DNA of 64,000 nt from JBBQDZ01 sp038237515 (GTDB lineage: Bacteria > Actinomycetota > Thermoleophilia > Gaiellales > Gaiellaceae). The position numbers were made by a program, and so were the translations under genes. The stretch is taken from positions 1-64,000 of the forward strand of contig JBBRYP010000008.1 of the NCBI GenBank assembly GCA_038237515.1, written 5' to 3'. This document shows, in pieces, positions 24,167 to 31,183 of the stretch. Position 1 is the first letter of the stretch. Every line of letters begins with the position of its first letter. Below the pieces are notes generated by a model. It did not search any database and had not been told where the DNA came from. It worked only from the letters and a program-made list of their open reading frames with translations.

Positions 24167-24645
24167 CGGCGTCGGAGGTCTGGGCCGCGCTGGCCGACGT
24201 TCCCGATCCCGAGATCCCGGTGATCTCCGTCGTCGACCTCGGGGTCGTCCGCGACGTCCGCGTCGAGGGCGGACGCGTCCGAGTGGAGTTCACGCCGACC
24301 TTCCTGGGCTGCCCCGCCCTCGAGCGGATGCGCGACGAGATGGCAGCCAGGATCGAGGAGCTGGGGGCGAAGCCGGAGATCGACGTCGTCCTCGACGACT
24401 CGTGGTCGACCGACCGCATCACCCCCCTGGGCCGCGAGAAGCTCCGCGAGGCCGGGTTCGCGCCGCCGTCGCCGCGCGGCGCCGCGCCGCCGACCCTCCT
24501 CCAGCTACAGCGGGCGGGGCTGCGCTGCCCGTACTGCGGCTCCGCCGACACCCGCCTCGAGAACCTCTTCGGCCCGACGCCCTGCCGCTCGCTTCGCTAC
24601 TGCGCCGGCTGCCGGCAGCCCTTCGAGCAGTTCAAGACCATCTAG
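24160..24645 (+). CDS. paaD: Phenylacetyl-CoA epoxidase assembly protein PaaD
   Basis: A 161-residue protein with an N-terminal MIP18/DUF59 domain (VPDPEIPVISVVDLGVVRDV, TFLGCPALERM) and a C-terminal zinc-ribbon-like region (CPYCGS, then CRSLRYCAGC). PaaD is thought to help assemble metal centres of the epoxidase. ATG at 24160 overlaps paaC. Its TAG stop forms the outer triplet of a long hairpin. PaaE, the electron-donor subunit, does not follow, so a reductase must come from elsewhere. Confidence 0.93.
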   Translation: MVTASEVWAALADVPDPEIPVISVVDLGVVRDVRVEGGRVRVEFTPTFLGCPALERMRDEMAARIEELGAKPEIDVVLDDSWSTDRITPLGREKLREAGFAPPSPRGAAPPTLLQLQRAGLRCPYCGSADTRLENLFGPTPCRSLRYCAGCRQPFEQFKTI

Positions 24646-24705
24646 CTACTTCCCCTTCGACATGCGTCGCGTCCTTCGTTCGGCGTCCTTTCGAGGAAGT
24701 AGCTA
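24643..24705. terminator. Convergent hairpin whose outer triplets are both genes' stop codons
   Basis: Perfect 11-base arms (TAGCTACTTCC and GGAAGTAGCTA) enclose a 41-base loop between convergent paaD and a GNAT gene. The first TAG is the paaD stop and the last CTA is the GNAT stop. It may act as a bidirectional terminator or be a captured repeat of the TAG...CTA family. Confidence 0.65.
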
Positions 24706-25161
24706 CAACTCGAGCTCGAGGAAGCTCGTCCCGTCCACGGGGTTGAAGCGGTACGGCTCGATCTCGCGGAAGCCGAGCGAGCGGTAGAGCTCCACCGCCT
24801 CCCGCATCGACGGGAGCGTGTCCAGGCGGATGCGGCGGTAGTGCGCCGCGCGCGCCGAGGCGATCGCCGCTTCCGCGAGGGTGCGGCCGGCGCCCCGGCC
24901 GCGGCACTCCGGGCGCACGTAGAGGCGCTTCAGCTCGCACGCGTCCCCGTCGAGGTTGCGGACGGCAACGCAGCCGAGGACTTCGTCGCCCTCGCACGCG
25001 AGCATGAGCGCACCCGGGGGCTGCGCGTACTCTCCGGGAAGCTCCGCCAGCTCGCGGTCGAAGTCCTGGAAGCAGAGGTCGATGCCGAGGGAGTCGGCGT
25101 ACTCCAGGAAGAGCGTGCGGACGAGCGGGATCTCAGAGGATGTGGCGGATCGGGCCCTCAA
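24703..25161 (-). CDS. GNAT family N-acetyltransferase
   Basis: A 152-residue acetyltransferase with the acetyl-CoA loop LYVRPECRGRGAGRTLAEAAI, motif B (HYRRIRLDTLPSMREAVELYRSLGFRE) and the closing PYRFNPVDGTSFLELEL, typical of one GNAT subfamily with small-molecule or unknown substrates. TTG at 25161 overlaps the paaG stop (TTGA). Its 3' end lies in the hairpin shared with paaD. Confidence 0.87.
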   Translation of the reverse strand: MRARSATSSEIPLVRTLFLEYADSLGIDLCFQDFDRELAELPGEYAQPPGALMLACEGDEVLGCVAVRNLDGDACELKRLYVRPECRGRGAGRTLAEAAIASARAAHYRRIRLDTLPSMREAVELYRSLGFREIEPYRFNPVDGTSFLELEL

Positions 25162-25928
25162 CGGCCTTCAAAGCGTGGCGGGCGCTTCTCGAGGAACGCC
25201 GAGACGCCCTCGCGGAAGTCCCCCGTCCGCGTCGCCTCTGACTGGAGCTGCGCCTCGAGCTCGAGCTGATCCTCGAGGGATGCCGTCGCGGCGCGGTCGA
25301 AGAGGCGTTTCGTCAGGGCGATGCCCCGCGTCGGCATCGCCGCCAGCGAAGCGGCGAGCTCGGCGGTGCGCGCTGCCAGCGACTCGGCCTCCACGACCTC
25401 GGACACGAGCCCCCACGCGTGCGCCTCGGCGGCGGTCAGCCTCCGGCCGCTCGTCATCCACTCGAAGGCACGCGGCGTCCCCAGCAGGCGCTGGACGAAG
25501 AACGACCCGCCGGAATCCGGGACGAGGCCGATGTTCACGAACGCCGGCACGAAGGTGGCCGCGTCGGAGGCGATCCGGATGTCGCACGCGCACGCGAGCG
25601 AGAGCCCGGCACCGGCGGCGGGCCCGTTGACGGAGGCGATCACGGGCTTCTCCAGCGCGCGGATCCTGCGGATGTTCGGGTGGTACCCCTGCCGCAGCCG
25701 GTCGGCGATGTCCCTCGGGGCGTCCTCGAACTCGCTCAAATCCTGTCCGACGCAGAAGCCGCGGCCCGCGCCCGTGATCACGACGGCCCGCACCCCCTCG
25801 TCCCCCGCCTGCTCGAGCGCACCCCCGAGGGCTCGGTGCAGGGCGGCGTTGAAGGCATTCAGTACCTCCGGCCGGTTGAGCGTGATCGTCTGGACGGTGC
25901 CTTCCCGCGAGACCTCCACCTCGGCCAT
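25158..25928 (-). CDS. paaG: Enoyl-CoA hydratase/isomerase, probable PaaG
   Basis: A 256-residue crotonase-fold protein. ITGAGRGFCVGQDLSEFED and ASVNGPAAGAGLSLACACDIRIASDAATFVPAFVNIGLVPDSGGSFFVQRLLG match the 2-(1,2-epoxy-1,2-dihydrophenyl)acetyl-CoA isomerase group, with Asp in the LVPDSGG position and no first catalytic Glu. That enzyme converts the PaaABC epoxide to an oxepin, so it fits beside paaABCD. ATG at 25928 lies 6 bases after TAGAGT, consistent with a leaderless message. A general isomerase role cannot be excluded. Confidence 0.85.
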   Translation of the reverse strand: MAEVEVSREGTVQTITLNRPEVLNAFNAALHRALGGALEQAGDEGVRAVVITGAGRGFCVGQDLSEFEDAPRDIADRLRQGYHPNIRRIRALEKPVIASVNGPAAGAGLSLACACDIRIASDAATFVPAFVNIGLVPDSGGSFFVQRLLGTPRAFEWMTSGRRLTAAEAHAWGLVSEVVEAESLAARTAELAASLAAMPTRGIALTKRLFDRAATASLEDQLELEAQLQSEATRTGDFREGVSAFLEKRPPRFEGR

Positions 25929-25965
25929 GCCGTGACTCTACGAGCTTGCTAGCGTCGGCGTGCAG

Positions 25966-26070
25966 ATGCGCCGTCTCTTCGACCGGGTCGTCCTCGGAAC
26001 CGTGATGAGCATCGCCGCCTTCGTCGTCGAGCGCAGGCTCGTCAAGGCGCTGAAGCGCAAGCGCACCTAG
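25966..26070 (+). CDS. Small 34-residue hydrophobic protein
   Basis: A short frame encodes a product beginning MRRLFDRVVLGTVMSIAAF and ending RLVKALKRKRT: a basic N-terminus, one short hydrophobic stretch (VVLGTVMSIAAFVV) and a basic tail, the look of a small membrane-associated peptide. Its TAG stop overlaps the stop of the convergent UbiB-like gene at one CTAG. A TAGCGT box lies upstream of ATG at 25966 (a GTG at 25960 is another start). It fills a 138-base gap between paaG and the kinase gene. Expression is unproven. Confidence 0.5.
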   Translation: MRRLFDRVVLGTVMSIAAFVVERRLVKALKRKRT

Positions 26071-27650
26071 CGACCGCGGCGCAAGACGTCGGCGACGAGG
26101 ATCAGCGTCAGGAAGCCGCTGACCGAGCCGAGGGTGATCGGGACCCAGTCGCCGACCTCGGTGGTCGCCGCCGTGATCGCCATCGCGACGACGGTGCAGC
26201 CGGCGAGAACACCCACCGCGATCCGCCGCGCCGCGCGGCGGATCGTCTCCTCGATCGGTGCGGTGCCGCGGAACTCGACCTGGAGCTTCGCGCCCGGCCG
26301 CGAGCCCATGATGCGCTCGAACGCGTCCGTCAGCCGGAGCGCTCGCACCTTCAACTTCTCGGCCTCGTAGTAGAAACGTTTCGGGTCTGCCGCCCGACGC
26401 ACCCGCTCCGCGAAGTTGCGCATCAGGAACCCGCCGACGACATCGAAGGGATCGAGCGTCGGATCGAGCTCCGCCGTCGCCAGCTGCATCTGCGCGAAGG
26501 CCTTTCCCGTCAGGCCGAGCGCCGCCGGCAGGCGCACGTTGTGACGGGCGGCGATCTCGGTCATGCCCTGGAGGATCGGGCCAAGCTGGATCTCGCGCAG
26601 CGAGGCGTGGCGGTACTGTGCCAGGAGGGCGGCCAGCTCCTCCTCAAAGGCCGGCAGGTCGAGATCGCGCGGCGGCTCCTGACCCGAGAGCAGCAGCACG
26701 ATCTCGGCGAGAAACGCCGTGTCGTCCTGCCAGAACGCCATCAACAGCAGGAGCATCAGCTCGCGGATCTGCGGCGGGAGCTCTCCGATCATCCCGAAGT
26801 CGAGGAAGTAGATCGTGTCGTTCCACCACATCAGGTTCCCGGGATGCGGATCGGCATGAAAGAAGCCGTCGATCAGGATCTGGCGGTAGTACGACTCGAG
26901 GAGCTGGCGCGCGGCCTCGGCGCGGGCCCCGCTCTCGGGCGCCTCGCGGAGGTTGACGCCCTGGATCTCCTCGAGGACGAGCAGGCGATCGGTCGAGAGC
27001 TGCGCGTAGAGGCGCGGCACCTCGATCCGCTCGTAGGGCGATAGCACCTCCCGCATCCGCTCGAGCTGCTTCGCCTCCTGGCGGAAGTCGAGCTCGCGCC
27101 GCAGCGACACCGACAGGTGCTCGATCACGGCGGGCAGGTCGACGATCTGGCGGAACGCCGGCCGGTCTGCCGTCTTCTGCGCGAAGAGCTCGAACAGCCC
27201 CAGGTCGCGCAGGATCTCGTCGCGGGCCGTCGGCCGCTGGAACTTGACCACCACGCGCTCGCCGCCCGCGAGCGTCGCGCGATGCACCTGCCCGATCGTC
27301 CCGGCCGCCAGGGGCTCCGGCTCGATCGAGTCGAAGACGTCCTCCCATGGCACGCCGAGCTCCTGCTCCATCACCCCGACCACCTCGGCCTCGGTGAGCG
27401 GGGCCACCTTGTCCTGGAGGCCCGCGAGCTCGTCGATGAACTCGGGGGGCAGGAGGTCGGGGCGTGTCGAGAGGATCTGGCCGAGCTTCGCGAAGGTCGG
27501 CCCGAGCTCCTCGAGCGCCGCCCGGAGGTTGCGGGCGCGGGCCTGAAGGTCGGCGTCGTCGCTGCCGCGCTCGCTCCAGCCGTACCGCGCGAGCACCTTG
27601 CCGATGCGGACGGCCCGGCCGAGGAGCTGGCCCTCGACCTCACTGGCCAC
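26067..27650 (-). CDS. AarF/UbiB-type ABC1 atypical kinase
   Basis: A 527-residue protein with all ABC1-kinase signatures: KLGQ motif in LGPTFAKLGQILSTRPDLLP, Ala-rich loop PLAAGTIGQVHRATL, VVVKFQRP (lysine), FFHADPHPGNLM and LDFGMIGEL, then two C-terminal membrane helices. Family members support isoprenoid lipid or quinone metabolism and bind ATP; with mqnD in the window, menaquinone rather than ubiquinone is the likely cellular quinone. It is followed on the plus strand by a small convergent gene and preceded by a stress-protein gene. Confidence 0.93.
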   Translation of the reverse strand: MASEVEGQLLGRAVRIGKVLARYGWSERGSDDADLQARARNLRAALEELGPTFAKLGQILSTRPDLLPPEFIDELAGLQDKVAPLTEAEVVGVMEQELGVPWEDVFDSIEPEPLAAGTIGQVHRATLAGGERVVVKFQRPTARDEILRDLGLFELFAQKTADRPAFRQIVDLPAVIEHLSVSLRRELDFRQEAKQLERMREVLSPYERIEVPRLYAQLSTDRLLVLEEIQGVNLREAPESGARAEAARQLLESYYRQILIDGFFHADPHPGNLMWWNDTIYFLDFGMIGELPPQIRELMLLLLMAFWQDDTAFLAEIVLLLSGQEPPRDLDLPAFEEELAALLAQYRHASLREIQLGPILQGMTEIAARHNVRLPAALGLTGKAFAQMQLATAELDPTLDPFDVVGGFLMRNFAERVRRAADPKRFYYEAEKLKVRALRLTDAFERIMGSRPGAKLQVEFRGTAPIEETIRRAARRIAVGVLAGCTVVAMAITAATTEVGDWVPITLGSVSGFLTLILVADVLRRGR

Positions 27651-27680
27651 GGGGCAACCTCCCGCGAGCGGAGCCGAGGG

Positions 27681-28109
27681 TCACTGCCAGAACCGCTTCT
27701 TCTTCGGCTCCTCCTCGAGCGCAGCGGCCGTGTTGACGATCACGACGGTCCGGCGGGTCTGGTGGGACACCCGGTTCGGGACGTTCCCGAGCAGGAACTC
27801 CTTGCGCCCGCTCATGCCGACGTTCCCGACGACGACGACGTCGGCGTCCTCCTCCTCGGCCGCCTCGACGATCGCGCGCGCCGGCTCCTCGCCGCGGACG
27901 ACCTTGGCCTTCCCCCGCTCGCCCGCGACCCCCCTGGCATCGGCCGCGAGGCCCTCGGCGTCGGCCGTTGCTCCCGGGGCGACGGCCTGGCAGAGGACGA
28001 GCTCTGCGCCGTAGCGCTCCGCCAGCTCCGCCGCCCAGGCGACCGCATAGTTCGCAGTCTCCGAGCGGTCGGTTGCGACGAGGATGCGCCTGACGAAGGT
28101 GGAGGGCAT
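27681..28109 (-). CDS. Universal stress protein (UspA family)
   Basis: A 142-residue single Usp domain with FVRRILVATDRSETANYAVAWAAELA and the ATP-type loop VVVVGNVGMSGRKEFLLGNVPNRV. Its C-terminal tail (EEEPKKKRFWQ) is charged. ATG at 28109 lies 14 bases after the stop of the enoyl-CoA hydratase gene and 30 bases before the UbiB-like gene, so the three probably form one minus-strand transcript. Confidence 0.9.
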   Translation of the reverse strand: MPSTFVRRILVATDRSETANYAVAWAAELAERYGAELVLCQAVAPGATADAEGLAADARGVAGERGKAKVVRGEEPARAIVEAAEEEDADVVVVGNVGMSGRKEFLLGNVPNRVSHQTRRTVVIVNTAAALEEEPKKKRFWQ

Positions 28110-28123
28110 CTACGGATTCTCCG

Positions 28124-28963
28124 TCACGAACGATCGCCTTTCTCGACGAACTGCCGCACGGCACCCTGAGCCTCCTCGCCGAGCATCGAGAGGGAGAGCC
28201 AGTCGCGCGCGTGGTTCACGGTCTCGTGCCACGAGAGGTCGCGCCAGAAGTTCAGCTGCTGCTTCGCGTAGCGCGTCGTCTGAGGGAGCTTCGCCGCAAG
28301 CTTCTCGACGAGCTCGTCCACCGTCTGGTCGAGCTCGGCAGACGGTACGGCGCGGTTCACGAGCCCCCACTCCGCCGCCCGGCGAGCCGGGATCTCCTCG
28401 CCGAGCATAATGATCTCTCGCGCGCGCCGGTCGCCGACTATCAGCGGCAGCCACTGGGTCGCACCCGCGGCCGGGACCGAGCCGTGGTCGAGACCGACGT
28501 GGCGGATGTAGGCGTCCTCGACCATCACCGCGAGGTCGCACGCCATCTGGAGCTCGTTGCCGCCGCCGACGCAGATGCCGTTGACACGCGCGATAGTCGG
28601 CTTCCCGATCTCCCGCAGGCGGTCGTGCACGTCCTTGAAGGCGCCGAACCACTTCCAGTACTCGCCCGGTCGCCCGAGGTATTCCTCGGCCCAGGACTTG
28701 AGGTCGGCGCCGACGCAGAACGCGCGTCCGGCGCCCGTCAGGACGAGAACGCGAATCCCGTCGTCCCAGGAGACATCCTCGCAGGCCCGGGCGAGCTCGC
28801 GGAGCATCCGGAAGTCGAAGGCGTTCAAGCGCTCGGGCCGGTTGAGCGTGATCGTCGCCCGAGGCGGTGCCTTCTCGTAGAGGATCCGCTCGAAACGGAG
28901 CTCCTCGGGCGGGCGCGGAAGAGGGCGGTCGACTTCGCTCACCGGCGCGCTGAGCCTAATCAC
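28124..28963 (-). CDS. Enoyl-CoA hydratase/isomerase family protein
   Basis: A 279-residue crotonase-like protein. LTGAGRAFCVGADLKSWAEEYLG provides the CoA-binding loop and oxyanion pocket; RVNGICVGGGNELQMACDLAVMVEDAYIRHVGLDHGSVPAAGATQWLPLIVG contains the active-site region, with neither usual glutamate obvious, so hydratase activity is uncertain and isomerase or ring-cleavage-type chemistry is possible. The product is longer at the N-terminus than typical; GTG near 28941 may be the true start instead of GTG at 28963. Closeness to the paa genes suggests aromatic or fatty acid degradation. Confidence 0.82.
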   Translation of the reverse strand: MIRLSAPVSEVDRPLPRPPEELRFERILYEKAPPRATITLNRPERLNAFDFRMLRELARACEDVSWDDGIRVLVLTGAGRAFCVGADLKSWAEEYLGRPGEYWKWFGAFKDVHDRLREIGKPTIARVNGICVGGGNELQMACDLAVMVEDAYIRHVGLDHGSVPAAGATQWLPLIVGDRRAREIIMLGEEIPARRAAEWGLVNRAVPSAELDQTVDELVEKLAAKLPQTTRYAKQQLNFWRDLSWHETVNHARDWLSLSMLGEEAQGAVRQFVEKGDRS

Positions 28964-28976
28964 TTAGGGTTCCGGC

Positions 28977-29426
28977 GTGCCCGCAGGAGATGCCGCGGCG
29001 GTCGGCCTCGCCCTGGGCGCCGGTGTCGCCGGATCCGTTCAGATTGCGGTCATGGGCACCTTCGGTGAGCGGATCGGAGCACTCCAGGCGCTCGCTTTCG
29101 CGTCGTGCGTGCAGGCGGTTCTCACGGTTTTCGTTCTGCTCGCGCTGCGGCGGAGCGTCGCTGGGTTCGGCCATGGGGCGCAGCAGCCGGCCTGGCTCTG
29201 GATCGGCGGCCTGATGGGCGGGTTCATCGTCCTGTCGATCACGATCGCCGCGCCGCGGATCGGCAGCGCCGCCACGATCGGCCTGCTGATCGCGGGCCAG
29301 CTCGTGATGGGTGCCGTGATCGACCGCCTCGGGCTCTTCGGACTCGACCGCATCGCCTTGCACTGGCCGCGCATCCTCGGCATCGGGCTGCTGGCGGCCG
29401 GTGCGGCGCTCTCGCTGCGGAGGTGA
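28977..29426 (+). CDS. DMT-superfamily (DUF606/YdcZ-like) membrane protein
   Basis: A 149-residue, four-to-five-helix protein with GLALGAGVAGSVQIAVMG, GGLMGGFIVLSITIAAPRIGSAATIGLLIAGQLVMGAVIDRLGLFG and LGIGLLAAGAALSL, the half-size drug/metabolite transporter layout of DUF606. It may need a partner or homodimer. GTG at 28977 lies 6 bases after TAGGGT, a leaderless-type start, and it diverges from the enoyl-CoA hydratase gene across a very short promoter region. Confidence 0.8.
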   Translation: MPAGDAAAVGLALGAGVAGSVQIAVMGTFGERIGALQALAFASCVQAVLTVFVLLALRRSVAGFGHGAQQPAWLWIGGLMGGFIVLSITIAAPRIGSAATIGLLIAGQLVMGAVIDRLGLFGLDRIALHWPRILGIGLLAAGAALSLRR

Positions 29427-29482
29427 GGGCCGCGACGGAAGCCTCGGAGGCCGTGATGAAGCTGTGACCCGCCCGCAGCCGA

Positions 29483-31183
29483 TCAGCCGGCGGCCAGGGG
29501 GACGAGCTCGAACCGGTCGACGTCGACGAGACCACGATCGGTGATCTTCAGCTTCGGGATCACCGACAGCGCGAGGAAGGCCAGCATCTGGAACGGCGCC
29601 GGATAGGTGCAGCCGAGCGACTTCGCCGCCTCGACCAGGCCGTTGCTGCGCTCGATCACCTCCGCGAGCGGCAGATCGGAGAGGAGACCCGCGACCGGAA
29701 GCGGCAGCTCGGCGCGCACGCCTCCGTTCGCGACGACGACGATCCCCCCGCCGAGCTCGACCAGGCGCTGGACGGCCCTCGTGAGATCGTGGTCGTCCAT
29801 TCCGACCGCGACCACGTTGTGGGCGTCGTGTGCGACGGTGGAGGCGAGCGCGCCGCGCGCGAGGCCGAACCCCCTGACGAACCCGAGGCCGATCCTCCCC
29901 GTTCCGAGATGCCGCTCGATCACGGCGATCTTCGCGAGATCTCGCGCGGGATCCGCGACGGCGAGACCCCGATCGACCGTCGGCTCCTCGAGCTCGCAGC
30001 CCGTGACGATCTGGTCGGGGACGAGGCGGATGATGCGGGCCGACCCGCCCTCCCACGGGATCCGGAAGTCGTTCGAGCCGACGGGCCTGATCCGGACGGT
30101 GTGACGCACCCACTCCGGCACCTCGACGCGCGGGATCTCCTCGACGGGGCGCCCGGCCTTGAGGACGACGTCCGGCACGAAGGCCTCGAGGTCCGGGAGC
30201 AGGAGCAGGTCGGCCTGGTAGCCGGGCGCGATCGCGCCGAGGCGGTCGAGCCGGTGCCAGAGCGCGGGGTGGTACGAGCCCATGACGAGCGCGTCCTCGG
30301 GATCGATGCCGAAGGCCACCGCTTCGCGGACGATCGAGTTGACGTGGCCCTCGGCGGCGATGTGCTCCGGCTCACGGTCGTCGGTACAGAAGGCGATGCG
30401 ACCCGGCCCGAACTCCTGCACGAGCGGCAGCAGTGCATGCAGGTTGCGCGCCGCGGACGCCTCGCGGATGAGGAGCCACATGCCGTTCCGAAGCCGCTGG
30501 CGCCCCTCTTCGGCCGTGAAGGCCTCGTGGTCGGATCTGATTCCCGCGGCGGTGTAGGCGTTCAACGCCTTTCCGAGGACGCCGGGGGCATGGCCGTCGA
30601 CGTGGCGGGCCTCGGGCTCGTCGAGCGAGAGCTTTGCGAGCTCGAGCGGGTCCCCCGAGATGACGCCCGGGAAGTTCATCATCTCCGCGAGCCCGATCAC
30701 GCGGCGGCGGCGCAGGAGTGCCTCCAGGTCGCCCGGTGTAAGCGGTCGCCGCGGTGACTCGAAGACCGACGCCGGCACGCATGAGGACGCCATGAAGAAG
30801 ACGTCGAGCGGGATCCGCGAGCAGACGTCGAGCAGCCAGTGAACCCCGTCCGTTCCGAGCACGTTCGCGATCTCGTGCGGGTCGGCGACGACCGCGGTCG
30901 TCCCGAACGGCAGCACGAGCCGGGCGAACTCGTCGACAAGCAGCTTCGACGACTCGATGTGGACGTGTGCGTCGACGAACCCTGGCACGACGAAACGTCC
31001 CGCCGCGTCGAGCACCTCCCTCCCCTCGTAGTCGCCCAGGCCGGCCACGTGCCCGTCGACGACGGCCACGTCGGCCTCGAGCCACTCGCGCGTGAAGACC
31101 GAGAGCACCCGCCCGCCGCGCACGACGAGGTCGGCGGGCTCGTCGCCGCGGGCGACCGCGATCCGCTTCGCGAGCTCGCTCAA
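29483..31183 (-). CDS. ade: Adenine deaminase
   Basis: A 566-residue metal-dependent amidohydrolase converting adenine to hypoxanthine plus ammonia. Family signatures include FVVPGFVDAHVHIESS, GTTAVVADPHEIANVLG, GLAEMMNFPGVI, DGHAPG, SDHEAF, FCTDDREPEHI and the C-terminal IVVVANGGVRAELPLPVAGLLSD. TTG at 31183 overlaps the xanthine dehydrogenase stop as TTGA. It is the last gene of the purine operon and supplies hypoxanthine for the adjacent dehydrogenase. Confidence 0.95.
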   Translation of the reverse strand: MSELAKRIAVARGDEPADLVVRGGRVLSVFTREWLEADVAVVDGHVAGLGDYEGREVLDAAGRFVVPGFVDAHVHIESSKLLVDEFARLVLPFGTTAVVADPHEIANVLGTDGVHWLLDVCSRIPLDVFFMASSCVPASVFESPRRPLTPGDLEALLRRRRVIGLAEMMNFPGVISGDPLELAKLSLDEPEARHVDGHAPGVLGKALNAYTAAGIRSDHEAFTAEEGRQRLRNGMWLLIREASAARNLHALLPLVQEFGPGRIAFCTDDREPEHIAAEGHVNSIVREAVAFGIDPEDALVMGSYHPALWHRLDRLGAIAPGYQADLLLLPDLEAFVPDVVLKAGRPVEEIPRVEVPEWVRHTVRIRPVGSNDFRIPWEGGSARIIRLVPDQIVTGCELEEPTVDRGLAVADPARDLAKIAVIERHLGTGRIGLGFVRGFGLARGALASTVAHDAHNVVAVGMDDHDLTRAVQRLVELGGGIVVVANGGVRAELPLPVAGLLSDLPLAEVIERSNGLVEAAKSLGCTYPAPFQMLAFLALSVIPKLKITDRGLVDVDRFELVPLAAG

